A DNA stretch of 64,000 bases from Hydractinia symbiolongicarpus. Taxonomy: Eukaryota; Cnidaria; Hydrozoa; Anthoathecata; Hydractiniidae. Made by a program: the position numbers and the translations under genes. Below are positions 12,750 to 25,475 of the stretch, in pieces. The stretch is from positions 18,726,001 through 18,790,000 of the forward strand of contig NC_079876.1 of the NCBI RefSeq assembly GCF_029227915.1. The letters are read 5' to 3'. The notes below the pieces were generated by a model that did not search any database, was not told the DNA's origin, and saw only the letters and a program-made list of their open reading frames with translations. How positions within the stretch are numbered: position 1 is the first letter of the stretch; each line of letters opens with the position of its first letter.

Positions 12750-13945
12750 CTATTCGCATTGAAAAGTAACATGGAATATATAGCCGATACGGAGAAATGG
12801 ATTGCATATTTCCGGATAATCGAGTGTAATAATTTTAATTTCTTCGTCAAAGTGGTGCTCCACAAAATCATCCACGCGCTTATTTGCAATGCCACATAAT
12901 ACAAAATTTGAATAATCGCCAACATAGTTTTCTTTTCTGAGAAAATTATAATCTTGCAATTTTTCTATAATTTTTTGCTTCCACTTCTTTGTATCCAAGT
13001 CAAAATTGTTACAATTTTGAAGGGGTGCATCATAATAGTGTTTAAACCAATTCATAAAATGTTGGGAATGAATCGTTTCTTTTGTAGAACAAGCACTGGC
13101 TAATTCAAAAAACTTTCCTTTCTCCATATACTCTCCTATGTTGTTCCAATCAATGTTATCTGCTTTCAATGATTGAATATGATGTATTGCCTCATTGTTT
13201 TCCAAACTTCCAGAATGGAATTAACATCCTTCTTCATTTTCATCATTTCGTAAATAATCAACGAACGCGCCACACATAATTCAGATTGATCATATCCATA
13301 CATCTTTACTTTCTTACCTTCACCAGTAAATTCTCCCATCACGCACTCGAGTAAGTCAACATAACCAATGAAAACATACGTCTTTCCAAAAGCAAAGTTT
13401 GTTTTTGCTGCAGGTGTATTTCGAAACATTTGATAAGTTTTTTTTGGATAATTTGGTATTCCTCTTCTGGGGGAGGAAATTTTTAACTCCTTACTGCAAC
13501 CTTCTTTACATGTGATTTTATTTCCTACGTGAGATGCCATGTTCTGATAAAAGATATCTTTTAGAAAGCAGTAATGTTCTTTTTCCTTAGGAAATGTCTT
13601 ATTATATTCTTTATGAAAATCAGGAATAGATAAATCAGGGTCATCTTCATAACTTTTTACAAAAGCTATTATCTCGTTTCGTAGAGTCCTATTCTCCACA
13701 AATTGTACAATAGCATCATGCTTTTCCAAACTAGCAACTCCTACATTTGACTTATCACAACTTTTCTGTACGCTTGTTGTGCCAGACGATCGTGTAGAGC
13801 AGATAGTCTCGTGTCGCAAATACCAATCTCTTTTTTGACAAAATTTTCTGCAATACAATCGTTCTTTGCAGTTTCCACAACGAAACTTCGCTTCCGCATC
13901 GTAGCAACCATAACACAGTTCGAAATGTTGCATGTCCTGTTCCAT
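12750..13945 (-). pseudogene. MYND zinc-finger paralog 1, internally deleted
   Basis: The start is the ATG at 13945. Residues 11-49 are a MYND finger (CYGC, CGNC, YCRKFC, HETIC), a zinc-binding protein-interaction module. A body of unknown function follows, shared with the paralog at 28.6-30.4 kb: both have GKTYVFIGYVDLL, CVARSLIIYEM and NSILEVW. After NSILEVW the frame ends within 12 codons. The homologous C terminus resumes in another frame at LENNEA (13205), continues with HFMNW and stops at 12750. Against paralog 2, about 502 bp are missing, joined at a shared TTGG (13202-13205). The missing part is plain coding sequence in paralog 2 and no GT-AG register fits, so this is a deletion, not an intron. 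A truncated 259-residue protein could still be made. Confidence 0.8.
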
Positions 13946-15059
13946 TTGTTCATGTACAACACAAGTTTACCTATTTATGTCACCAATGTTGCTTTTGGCA
14001 ATCACCACAACAGTAATCTGACAAGCGACAGCAATTCTTACTAGTGTTGAATATATTTAAAATTAAAAACGTATTTTTCCTACAAACTATGAATTGTTTT
14101 GCTGTGGTTAACAGTCATACCATTTTCTGCACAGTTTCAAATTTTGTATAGATCATCATCAATTTTAATAAACCTTTTCCATATTCATTTTTTACAAATA
14201 TTTTCATTTCCGTACTTCTTATTTGCACGCATGAGGATTAAGTTTTTACATAAGGATAACGTTTTTTGCATAGATGTGAACCTGGCTGTATAATTGGTCA
14301 ACACATATTACATTAACGCTAAGATTGATAAATTATTAACTCAAAGCAACACATACAACGGGGTCTGACTCAGGATTTCTCAAGTATAAGCTCGAATAAA
14401 AATTAATTTCTGAATGCAAAACACCCTAATTCCGCCAATACGGCACATTTTAAAACAACTGAAGTTTTTGAAATGGTTACTTAGGATCCTCCACTAGGAC
14501 TTTGGATGAGTACTGGAAGCCAATGATTTTAGAGACTCATCGTAGACATTAAACAGCTTAAAATTAATAGATAGTATGACTGTTTTTAGAGGCAAAATAC
14601 ACAAAATTAAAGGATTATAGAAAAAAACCTTGCGGCTTGAGTGTTTTAAAGAATAAACATAAAAATACGTAACCCACGGTTGTTAGTAACCTGGAAAAAT
14701 TAAAAATTAAAATAGACCTTAACCAATTATAACAGAGAAAAATTATTGAAAATCTGGAATTTCCAATAATAAACCCGCGAATATCTTCCTAACCGTTTGT
14801 CAAAAGATTATGATCCTATAATTCTCTTTATCAACGTTTTAATTTCTATGCCATAGAGGCAACAAATTTTTTTCCGTACTTTACTATTTTTGCTGGTGTC
14901 CACAAAATTATTACCCTTATATCTTCTTAACCGTCCATCAAAAACGCATTACTTCTACATTTTATTCATCAGCTTTTCACGCAATTAACGCAATAGGTAA
15001 ACAAATTTCTGAATAATTTTTTATGCACATTTTTTTCAAATTTTCAAACCGTTATATCT
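13946..15059. other. Intergenic interval with a dispersed repeat
   Basis: The first 100 bases would contain the promoter of the MYND paralog; no motif is clear. From about 14750 to 15059 lie imperfect units of a dispersed non-coding family, each with a TATATCTTCTTAACCGT-like block followed by CATCAAAA and TTCATCAGC. Related copies occur at 34.86-35.15, 41.34-41.83 and 45.28-45.64 kb. Confidence 0.5.
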
Positions 15060-15065
15060 CATTAG

Positions 15066-15150
15066 GCGTTCCTGTTGCCCTTGTGGTAGAGCGTTCGCTT
15101 CAAGTGAGGAAAGTCTTGGGTTCAAACCCTGGCCCAGTCATGTCAGAGTA
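15066..15150 (+). repeat. tRNA-derived SINE-like head
   Basis: TTGTGGTAGAGCGTTCGCTT followed by GGGTTCAAACCC resembles the D-arm and T-arm (A-box and B-box region) of a tRNA gene at roughly the right spacing. The stems are too poor for a working tRNA. A SINE head or decayed tRNA copy inserted in the dispersed repeat is most likely. Confidence 0.4.
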
Positions 15151-17724
15151 TAAAAAGGTGCATTTATTCTTTCAACTTAGCGTTTACCATAAGAATAGGA
15201 TTGATATTTTAGGCGATTGTATAGTTGGGCAATTGCTGTGCTTGTACGACCTTTGTAGCACAAATAGGAACTTTAAATGCAGTAGGACCACCTTCGCAGG
15301 ACCTTCGTTGTTAGCAGTACCAATAAGAACTGAAGAGGCCATCTTGGGACAATAATTTTAAAAATAAAAGGGTTTGTGATATACATTTTCTTGATCAGCG
15401 CTTTAGGCTCCATTTTTGTAATGCGGTTGGTTTTACATCCGACATATATAAACTTTTTCTCACGTCATATTATGTGCAACGATTTACTATAAATTAGCGG
15501 ATTTTGTTACAAAACCATTTAAATTTAAGAGAATTGCTGAATAATGTCAATAAAGAATGACTAAAAACACAGTGAGTCAAACAATAGATATGGTTATGAT
15601 AGATGTTATTGTCATTGTTGACATTTTTATTTGTTATTTTTTTTAAGACAATGTAAGAAACATGACCTTTGGCAACGTAGCTGGATGAGAAAAGACATGT
15701 ATACATATATAGCCAACTAGCCAGCTATCTTGCTTACATGTACACAGGTATCTGAAAAGATACAAACTAAAAAAAAATATGTAGCTGGGGACGTTTAACA
15801 CCGGAGAGGCGGGGGTATAATTCTTTTTGTTACGCACTGTTATGAATATTCAAGAAGGTGGAGTGGCTAGTTTTTGTGTAAGTTGTAATTTTAGCAAAAT
15901 ATTTGATGATTTAATGGAATTTGTAATGCCGAAAGGGCTTTGGGGTTGAGTTGTTGACAGTTGGGCGGGTAGGCGTAGAAACGCTCTGGGACGTGGTTGA
16001 TATACATGTATGCCTTGGCCTGCCTTTATGACTCTCTTGTACGCTGCACCTTGTTTGTATGCTTCTTACCAGTTTCCGTCCTTAATTGTTTTGCTTTGAC
16101 AAGCTCTCCGCAACACTTTCTACATTGATTCCACTGTCAACATAATTTTTGTGTGCTAGTTAAGGGGATATTGTAAAACATAACTGCCTAAAATTAGGTA
16201 AGCACAACGCTGTAAAACCTTCAAGTTCATTTTTATTATTTAAAAATTTAAAAAAGCATAGTTGTATCATTTTTCAAATGCTGCGTGTTCAACGAATTTT
16301 TCAATGTGGGTCAGTTTAATTAAAATTGAAAAAGTTCCTGAACGGATGATTAACCTAACCTAATTATTATTTATACTCTCAAACTAAAATAACAGATGCA
16401 GTAGACGTCCGTTAATTCGAATGCCGCCTAATTCGAACTTTCCGTTATTTCGAACAAATTGCCAAGCCCCTTGAGTTTAGTGTAGGGCAAAATCCACTCC
16501 AAAACAACATGCCAGATGTTATGGGGAAGTTGTTTAGTTATGTCAAAAACCTGGAGGATTAAAAATGCAAATAGATACAAAATACCATATGTTGTTTGAA
16601 GTTCACTCTTTATTTTAAGATCAGAAGTTGTTTTCAATACGTTGGCAAATGTTTATACGAGAATCGTGATTGCGCGAAACAAATGATTGGGGGTTAAACT
16701 TACCACGCATATCTTTGACTGTTGCATAAAATAATTTAAATTTCCAAAAAGCCCAGCCCACCATTACTTTGAAAGCACCAATTTGATGCTAGCCATCATT
16801 ATCCCCAAACACAAAAAAAAACTTCCATAACTTTTTACCTTATTTTAATTGATAATAAAGTCAATGCCATCGGTTGACCAACTTCATCAAAAATGTCTTA
16901 AGCACAGCATGGAAACTGTAGTTATCTAATACTTTTTTGTCATTGGAAAAAGTGTAATCCCGGCGGGCACACAACGTCACTTTAACGTTAAACAAACGTT
17001 GTATTTTCGTTATAACGTTTAAAAACGAAACCGCTATTTTAATGTTGTCGTCGTTGTCTGTAATTTAAATAAAAGCGAAAAACCCTGGGGACGTGGATGC
17101 GGTACTGTTTTAGAACGGCTAAACCAATCAATAAATAATCCTAATAAAAACGTTGTTTTACGTAAATTTTTCGATGTCTAAGGAATTCACAGCCAGAAAA
17201 AGATTTCTACGTAAAACACAATAAATCTATTTTTGTTTCGGTTTACACCGACCTCTAACTTCTCCGACCACCCACAACAGAAGGTTTGACAGAAAAGTGA
17301 TCTAAAAATACTAATTTACCGAACTGTTACAAACAACTGTCGCCAAAGATTTTAACTTTTATTTATTTATTGGACCGCATTCGACCCAGCGCGTACTCTT
17401 GCCAAATAGTTGAAAAGGTAAAACGTTCGCGCGTATTAAATACGATTTGTTTTAAATCGTGCGTGAAATCTTAGTAAAATGGACACAGAAAGGCTAAAGG
17501 TGATGGTGGACTTAAAACAGAAATAGTATGGAGGAGAATTCATTGTTAATCGAAATTAAATATGACCTATTTATACTACGTGTGTAATATGACCAAGCGA
17601 ACGGAAGAGATATAAAATTAGAGGTCTGCGAATGTAAATATTTTTAACTGTACTATGATAACTTTATTAAAAATTTCCGTTTTGTTTCATTAAGAGTTTT
17701 TGTCTGTGACGCGTCCACATACTA
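15151..17724. other. Intergenic interval with transposon ends
   Basis: No supported exon. At 15380-15430 there is a further piece of the dispersed repeat (TTTTCTTGATCAGCGCTTTA). Near 16400, GTAGACGTCCGTTAATTCGAA followed by repeated AATTCGAAC blocks resembles the terminus of a pogo/Tigger-type element; the other end was not found. The rest is AT-rich. Confidence 0.45.
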
Positions 17725-18175
17725 CATTATACTCTCCTTAGTTGTAAAACTCAAGGGACGGAGGAAAATGTACTACTTAGCGGGCGTTCTACGTGAATGA
17801 ATCTCCTCATATGTAGGATTTTCATCATATAGCTCAATTTGTCCCAGTTAGCGAGAGATGTTTTGAAAGACTTAGAGAGATGTTAAAGGGAGTCGTAAAT
17901 TCGAAATCACGATATGGTGATAAGTAACTGTGCTTAATCTTTCTCTTTTCAGAAAAATAAGAAATCATTCCAGTGAATGTCCCACTAAGGTGAATATTTT
18001 GCTCCAAGAGACGGAAAAGAAATATACTACTTAGCGGGCGTCCTACTTATATGGGGTCTCACTTAACTCAAGTTCTTTTTGCTTGAAAATGGTATGGTAG
18101 TTAAGGGACGGAGAAAAAATGTAAAATATGTGGGCTTCGTATTTCTTTGGCGTCCCACCTAACGAGAGTATACTG
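17725..18175. mobile_element. Non-autonomous Tc1/mariner (pogo-like) MITE
   Basis: The left end is CATTATACTCTCCTTAG and the right end is the inverse of CAGTATACTCTCGTTAG. Both are flanked by TA (17723-17724 and 18176-18177), the target dinucleotide of this superfamily. Internally, GGGACGGAGGAAAATG and TACTACTTAGCGGGCGT motifs recur two to three times. There is no open frame of transposase length, so it depends on a partner. Confidence 0.6.
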
Positions 18176-19546
18176 TATTTAGACAAGAAGTTCCTGTATT
18201 TTTATATCACGTATCAGTACCAGGGGCATGTTTATATAAACGATCGCGTTTTTTATGCCAAATCAAGAATTGGGAACGTAAATATTTGCTTGCACTAGAA
18301 TTTGCTTGTTTACTATCCAAACTCGATAAGGAGATGGAAAATACCGGTTTTACATATTCCACATTAGAACGACTGTGTGGTTGTGATGGGGCTCTTTGTC
18401 TACATAAACGTAAAGAATGATCTGAAATTATAGCATCGATATAGCATAGCATCGAAAATTGTTGTCTTTCCCCCATTCGAACGGCCTGTGTACATACAGC
18501 TCCGTATTGTCGTTCGTATTTTCAAAATAGGATCGAAATTTCACGTCTTTTATGTTCAATTTTCATACAGTCTGCTTTCGTACACGTCCGCACTTACTTT
18601 ATCCACTAAGAAATCGGATCGAAAACTCCCGCCATTGAAGTAGTACTATATCGGCTATTTCTCCTTAATTTCTATTTTAGATCAATATGGAAGCATTCAT
18701 GTATGCATCTAGGCACGTCACTATTACATTTTATTTTAAATGCCTCTCTTCACCTACGCTATACTCCTAAAGTCTTCCTTTGTTTATTAATTTTTATTCC
18801 TCTTTATTTATTTAAAAAAATGATTCGCTGAACTTGGGTCAAAAGATTTCATAAGAACATAACCTCTATAAAAATGAACTGGTAAGTGGGGTTATTCTTA
18901 ACCAAAAATACCATTTCTAAAAGCAATACCTGCCATTTTGTTTCTAATACATTCGTTTTTTTATTTTGATATAGGCTTTTGTGACAAGCACGTTAAAAAA
19001 AATTGCAGAGTATTCAACCTTGTTAAAAAACAATTAGTGAGTTTATGCTTATTATTTACATTTTTATTTGCAAATACAACAAATAATATGCCGGTTTACA
19101 TTTTTATGTGTTTTTTGTGTGCACTTATTTGTTGCTATTTATTTGGGAGCAACTTTCGTAGCTTTTTTCAATTATTTAGTTACCTTTCTTAAATTTTTTA
19201 TATATATTATAATACCTTCCACACTGCATAAAATCGACATTTTTGACCAAGCCACCCCGACCATTAATCCGGACTATTACTCCGGAGTTTTAAACCTGTC
19301 AACGCGTTTGCGCCGGACAACCCGGCGTTTAATTTTACGCCGGGGCGTCCACAAGATCACCAGAATATACATACGCAACCACGAGGCCACGAGGATTGGT
19401 TTTACATTGCTTTTACACACTTAATCTTTTTCCAACCTTTTCCGATCTTCTTTGAAGCACTTAGCTACACCTTAACGTTTCACCCCTTTCTATTTCTCAT
19501 GATAGCTGCTCATCACATAACTGTATAGGAATATGATAAATATATT
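18176..19546. other. Intergenic interval
   Basis: No gene supported. A 118-codon plus-strand frame (19068-19424) spans a local GC-rich patch with an inverted CGCCGG...CCGGCG motif near 19310-19355. It shows no domain, and its first half is low-complexity hydrophobic sequence. Confidence 0.4.
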
Positions 19547-19981
19547 CATGTGCGGATCCAGGGTTAGTCAGATAAGTCGCGTGACTAAGTGTAAATTTGA
19601 CGAAAAATGTTAGCCAAGCGAAGATGTCGACGATCCAGGCGTTGCAAACGGAGGGCGTTAAAAATTGTAATTTTTTTACGGCGAAAAGCCATGGTTCACA
19701 GCCCTCTCCAACTCGCCTATAGCGATGTTGACGTCAAAGTTGTGACGTCGCTACCATATAGACTGAGAGGGTTGCAAATTATAGCTTACAGATTTTGACT
19801 GATTCATTTTGACTAATCAGTCACTCAGTCAGTCAAAAATCAAATAGCTATGGCCCGCAACCCTCCCCATCTCACCTAAGGGACCTGTGACGTCAAAATC
19901 GTGACGTAATTTTCACACTCTATGCGTAGTCCAACAATATGTGGCCCGCAGCCGGCGAAGGAAATTTAGGTTCCGTACTGC

Positions 19982-21572
19982 GTGGTTACTGATAACCTGT
20001 TAGGCTATAGTTTTAACTCCCATCCGTCAGGAATAGTCGAAGACTCACGCCTTTTGGCTTGGATTCTTTCCGTACTATTATTGATTATGGCTGCAGCAGA
20101 TATGTTGGCGCGGGTGCTTACTGATTTAAAGTGTGATAATTTTAAATCTGTTCGTAAAATGCAAAAAGAACTTTTAGAAAGTGTTTATTCTCGAGCATTT
20201 TTGTTGTCTGGGGATATTTATCCCTTGGTTGGTAAAAGTCTTCATCGGAATTTAGGTCCAGATATATACTTTCCATCTGAGGCGAGGTGTGAAGATAAAG
20301 GAATTATTGCTTTAAGGTGAGAAGTATGTTTTTTACTCTCCAACACACCTTGCATTTATTTAAAGGTTTTCAGTATATCTGCTACGAAAAGCTAGTTGGG
20401 GAGAGCTTTATACAACAGACTGTTAAAACCAAATACAAAAAGATTTAATTAGCTAATAGCTAGGGCTAATACACCTTTACGATAATTCAGAAAAAATAAC
20501 ACTCCATCGCAGCTTATTTTGCAATCAAAGGAGGTAAACATTACACTTTTATAAGAGTTTATTAAGGAGAAAACACGTTTTTTCGTGATAACTTTTCTTG
20601 CCACGTTTTCTTTTTAATGAAAAGTACACATAAGTTGTTTCTTATTATTATTAACGTTTCCTGAAAATTTGAAAGAAATTGATATGACAGAAGTTAAAAA
20701 ACTGGAGAAAAAACGCTTTCGTCTCTAACAAACTCTCATAAAAACACGAGTTTTACCTCCTTTTTTCCGATATTGTAAAACGATGGAGAGCCGTAGGAAC
20801 GCATGTACAATTGAATTATCATAAAGGTGTATTGTTTTTGTAATATGAGCTTTGAACAGAATTTTCAGCATTAGGAATTCTTTCTCAATTAATATTTGTG
20901 TTGTTATTAGAAGCAAGAACTTGACATCTGGATAAGTAAGGTTGGTGATGAAAAAAAACAACTCTTCGAATGACTATTAAGAAACAAAGTTTGTTGAGTA
21001 AAAGGTCATGGTAAAATATATTATTTTTAGATCCAATCCATCAGGAGACTGTCTATACAGCTCAGCATCGTTGGTATAGGTATAGGTGATAATTCTCTTG
21101 TTGATGTTTTGAGAATCCTGACATCCATAGAACTTTTCTTGCATCCTTCCTTTTATTCCAATCATCTTTGTTTTCAATTTGCTTTTAAAAACCAAAAGGC
21201 AAATATTTTTATATAAGTTTATTAAGATTTTCTCTTTCCCATATTGTTTGTGATATGACTCTTTCTCCTGAGGAGGCAGTTAAAGCAGAAGCAATCAACA
21301 ACTGTACCCCCAAGACATGGTTTCCTTTTTTATCAATACTTGCCTTGTCAACAGTAATAAAGAGAAAAATTAACACATTTTACCCACAATTCGGTTTGTT
21401 ACAGTTTGTTACAACTTTCTTTACACAGTGTATATCGCCACACCCATCTATTTTACCTGATGAAGATCAGTTAAAAATTTTATTTTGTTATGAAGATATT
21501 GTTAAGTCTGGTGTAGACTTCAAGCCAAATCATTACGTTCCCCTTTTTCCAGGTTGCAACTTTCTTAACTGA
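19982..21572 (+). pseudogene. OTU-like cysteine-protease gene in element A, broken
   Basis: Exon 1 (about 19982-20316) codes for a helical stretch ending CEDKGIIALR, with a GTGAGA donor. Exon 2 starts at 21031 after TTATTTTTAG in matching phase and gives SNPSGDCLYSSASLV. GDCLYSS has the form of the OTU catalytic-cysteine motif. Two TAG codons in a short GTATAG repeat (about 21068-21080) interrupt the frame. The homologous reading resumes one frame over with a LVDVLRILTSIELFLHPSFY segment, then TLSPEEAVKAE, CTPKTWFPFLSILAL and a YP motif, the order I associate with OTU/vertnin-type genes in animal transposons. Copy B carries the same lesion. The role in the element is unknown. Confidence 0.55.
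20468..20833. repeat. Nested 366-bp MITE with long inverted ends (copy A)
   Basis: AATACACCTTTACGATAATTCA at the left is matched inversely at the right (TGAATTATCATAAAGGTGTATT). A second inverted pair further in is built around AGGAGGTAAA (20529) and TTTACCTCCT (20753). An identical-length copy lies at 37945-38310 inside element B, so it was present before the two elements separated. Confidence 0.6.
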
Positions 21573-22172
21573 AAGTTGCATTTTCCTATTTCAGCATGCA
21601 AAAAGCAGTAAAAAGCCCTTCTTAATTCTTCTTTTAAAGTTCAAACGAAACTTGAGTTTAGCCGTATGAATAAACAAATATATCTGAACAAATACGTGGG
21701 TTGAGGTGTGTTTGTATCATATCACATGTATGTATATTTCATTTTCATTATCCTGATCTTTCCATATTCTTATTGTTTTTGTTATTATTGTGTTTTATTT
21801 TGCTGTCCATGGCTGGTGTGATCATTTGATTCACCTAGTCATGCTGATGAAGCCTGATATTGGCAGAAACAGCAGGAGTTTATAAATAATGAAATATATT
21901 CGCAATTGTCTCACTTTATTGTAGTTAATCCCTGTTAATTTTAGTGGTTTTATCTATCTAAAATAAGACGTGTAAGACGGAGATTTGATTCTTATAAAAG
22001 ATGTTCTTAGGAGATTTTGTTATAGCTTAGCGTTTCTTTTGGTCAATTTTATTAATAACTAGTTAAATCGGAAGACGATTTTTGTACCCGCAAAGCTTAA
22101 AATTTAGCCCCCAGCTGCTAAATTCAAGACTCAGTCTTGACTAAGTCTTGAAAAAGTCTGGATCCGCCCCTG

Positions 22173-25144
22173 TTATTATCACGTTCTATAGCCATGTACA
22201 AATCTTAAACAAACCAATTTTAAGATTTAAGCTAGGAACGTAGATTTCGAGGCAGAGCGCTAACTATACCTAGTCGTATTTATTCCCATTCGTTTAAAGT
22301 TTGTAATAAGATTGGTATATATTAGCTATATTATTAGCTCGGTAGCTAGCTCTTGACCTACCCCTGGCTAAAACGTGAAAGTAGTCAAATGCAGTTTTTA
22401 GCTAAGCTACAACAAATTTCTTATTCAATAATTTTTGTGATCTATATATAGTTAGGTAAATACATAATTTACTACTGTCATTGAAAACTTAATCCAAAAA
22501 GTAAATTTTTTTAGCTGTACACAGTAACGATGGGCTGTTTCCTGTGTTTTTTTTTTACCGTTGTGATAAAGTTCTTTTTGAAAAATGGTAATAGGCCTAT
22601 AACACATGCGTGACAAGATTTACCTGTAATAAATGTTCAACCTGGTGTTCACAACGGGCTGTTTTGTGTGCTTTTATTTAAATTGAAGTTGTGATAAGTT
22701 ATTTTGGGAAAAGGCTATTACGCCTATAGACATGTGTGACACAGTTTAACTGTACTAAAGTGCTTATTCTGGGGTCATGATTATTTTGTTAAAGGAGAGG
22801 CGTACAGCGCTGGCACGGCTGCGGATTGAAAATTCATGATTCCAGAGTTAATTTTAAAGACCAGATATGCTGGTCTGGAATGTTTCGTAAAACATCTGTT
22901 CATAGGAGTTTTTTACAAAATACCATCTCTTCTTTCATCCATAAATGCGAGTTATTTTTTTAGTTCACCATTTTTACACACTTACAAACTGGTGGTTATA
23001 TTCAGAAACAATATTAGATCCACAGTAACAATATTAGATCTTTCTGTAAATTGTGATGGTCACGCTTCGATGATTACATTGTTTTATTAAAATAACAAAC
23101 AAGACAAAAGATATAGATCAAAATAGCTACAGTTTTGAATAACACGACCAAAATATATATGTTTTTATTACTGAATTAATTTATAAGTAAACATGAAAAA
23201 AATAAAGATTTGTAAACAAAGTTGAGACCGTTGTACGTTCGATTTTTTGTTGTCAGTTTCCGGTCTGTGTATTTATCGAATTTGGCGCCATCTCATCACA
23301 ACAAACTTCATCGTTTGAAGCTGGGAGTATGTTGTGAAAAAGCGAACCAAATTACAAAAAAAATGACACTTGTTGATAAAGTTCCAAGAATTTTTAACGA
23401 AGGTTATAAAATTCTGGAACTATCACTGTGTGTAATATATTTTGAATTATCTTCGGTTAAAGATCTTATTTTTTATATTTATTGGTAAGTACATCTTATA
23501 ATTGCTTCTTCTCGCCACATACAGTCATGAAAACTTTGTAAAATGTTATTTGTATGGAACATGGATATTCAGTTATGAAGCAGAGTTATTTGTGTGTAGT
23601 TAGAGTAGTTATTTTATTAGATTTTAGGATTTAGAAGTTCCTTTATTTTTGCTTCCTCGCTTAAAATTTATTTTGTGAATGCCACAAAATATTTTTTTGT
23701 TCGCTTCTCCTTTAACGTTTAATGAAACTTATTCCGCAGAATAAGATAATATGGACTAATTTTTTTGCTATGACGTAGTTAACATGAATAAACTGTGCTG
23801 AAAGGGTATTAAGCATAAACGCATGTGCAACGCCGGTTTACCTGTACTAAGCGACTGGCTGTTTTCCATGTTTCTGCTTAATCGAAGTTGCAACAAAAAG
23901 GTATTGTATCTACATGAATGTGCAACATTGTTTAAGTACTAAGCGCGCAGTCCGGAGTAACATTTATTTTTGAACTTTCACCGCAAACATTTTCTAAACA
24001 ATAACAAAACTTGGTCAGGACTTTTTACTGTGATGGAGTAACAACGCGTTGTAGACTAAGCTAATTGCGCAGGGAATGTTTTTTAAAAAAATATATTATA
24101 CTTGTGGCGCTTATCCCGGAGTACGACGCCAGATCCCCTCGCTAGTTTAGTAGAAAAGTAAGGATGTCCATTCTTACAATTCAAAACTGTGTGAATCTAG
24201 ATGTTTTGCTGTACTTGTTTGTTTACTCTCACAAAAACGTCTATAAATACGAACCTGGATAATTCTTGTAAACTCAGGTTGCTTTTGAACGTATGAAATT
24301 TTGTACAAATTTTAATTACCCCCATGAAGACTTTTACTAATTAGGCAGTTTCTATCATTTCATAGAATGAAGAAAGACATAAAAAAGAAGAGAAGTCAAC
24401 TTCTTTAAAAAATCAGTTAGTAAGTTTAAATCAGTTCAAGTATCAGCAGCACAAATAAACCGAAAACTTTAATCAATACCTGCTTACTTTTGATATTTCA
24501 TGTTTTTTCATAGAATGAACATGAGGAAGAAATAGTAAATTAAATTTCTTTTAATTAATTCAACTTAAGGCTTGTTCTTTTTACATCGCTAAACGAAAAC
24601 AAATAACAGTACCATAGTATATAAATATAAAGAATGGGCATTTGTTTTTCTTTATTTTAGAACAACCAAACAGAGGAAGTGAACTCTATATAGAACCGCG
24701 TAATTTGTCTCGAACCAACTTCGTCCTCAGGACTGGTTAGGCTTTTTATATTTGGATTGTTGTTTTGGATTACATTGTTGACTTTTTTGATACTAAAGCA
24801 CTTGCGACGAGGTTGATATACAAGTTTGCCTTGATTTTCCACGCCTGAATGTCTTCTTTCAAGTTGCTGTCCTGATTGGATTTGCCTTGGATCCTTTCTG
24901 CAACACTTTGCATATTCATAAGGGTACCATATATGTTCCATTTTGAAAAATTAAAACTTTAACGCAAACATAATTACATCTGAAATGCACCGTACTCCCA
25001 AAGAATTTTTTGTCATAAAACACACCAGTTCGAAAGCATTCTAGCTAATACTTTATCATACAAGATTTGCTGTAAAGAGTCTAAAACAGACACATATATT
25101 AATATTTCTGGGTTCTCTTACAGCATTATTATTGCGATACTCTT
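22173..25144. other. Repeat-rich interval without a supported gene
   Basis: About 22527-22770 and 23740-23960 hold units of a roughly 150-bp repeat with the core GGNTATTANGCCTATANACATGTG followed by TTTACCTGTACTAAGCGCTCA. The same family recurs at 32.95-33.3 and 52.43-53.1 kb. A plus-strand ATG frame at 23362 ends in TATTTATTGGTAAGTAC, which could be a first exon, but no partner exon was found. Frames at 22836-23090 and 24657-24941 have no recognisable domain. Confidence 0.45.
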
Positions 25145-25475
25145 ACAGCGCTGCCATTGCTCAAAATACACAAGATTTAGGCTACCTTCCTTGACACTAA
25201 AAGCTAATTTAATTTCTGTATATTCTGGCATGTCAAGATACATATATATTCACAAGACGGCAAAACAGCATGACCTGGCTGGTACTCAGCAGCCATTATA
25301 ATTGCTACAGTTTTAATTTCCAGGCGCATAGTCCAAGAAGACGACGTTGAAAATGCCCTAACTGCACGTTTCACTTTAGTCCGCTCTACGGCCAGGAAAA
25401 GTACACACAATCGATGATTTGAGGAGGGTTGGTACGGTGTTTCAATTCTGGCATAAAAACGTAACATCCAAAGTT
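25145..25475. repeat. Long direct repeat, copy 2
   Basis: Same-orientation counterpart of 10405-10850. A minus-strand frame of 87 codons is open here but not in the other copy, so it is probably not a conserved protein. Confidence 0.65.

Larger units (their letters stand above)
19547..22172 (+). mobile_element. 2.6-kb DNA transposon, copy A (OTU-carrying)
   Basis: The element is bounded by short inverted ends, CATGTGCGGATCCAG on the left and CTGGATCCGCCCCTG on the right. It is nearly identical to 36583-39231 on the opposite strand. ATATT before and TTATT after differ at one base, consistent with a 5-bp target duplication. The CAGGGGCGGATCCAG-type end resembles hAT-superfamily termini; this is an inference from the ends, because no transposase is encoded. 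The cargo is a broken OTU-like gene, a small Arg-rich frame near 19607-19798 and a nested MITE. Confidence 0.75.

Noticed and set aside
18938-19424. Overlapping plus-strand frames of 84 and 118 codons as a small membrane protein gene
   Set aside because: Hydrophobicity comes from T-rich low-complexity DNA; no homologous pattern, no splice support.
20977-21195. 72-codon antisense frame, also open in element B (37579-37797)
   Set aside because: It looks protein-like and is open in both copies, but the opposite strand carries the spliced OTU-like exon with a recognisable catalytic motif, so this is its shadow.
22836-23488. Two plus-strand frames as a two-exon gene
   Set aside because: No matching acceptor and phase between them, and no recognisable domain; only a lone GTAAGT at 23486 hints at an exon.
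25204-25467. 87-codon minus-strand frame
   Set aside because: It lies in the direct repeat; the other copy at 10.4-10.85 kb is not open in this frame, so it is not conserved as protein.
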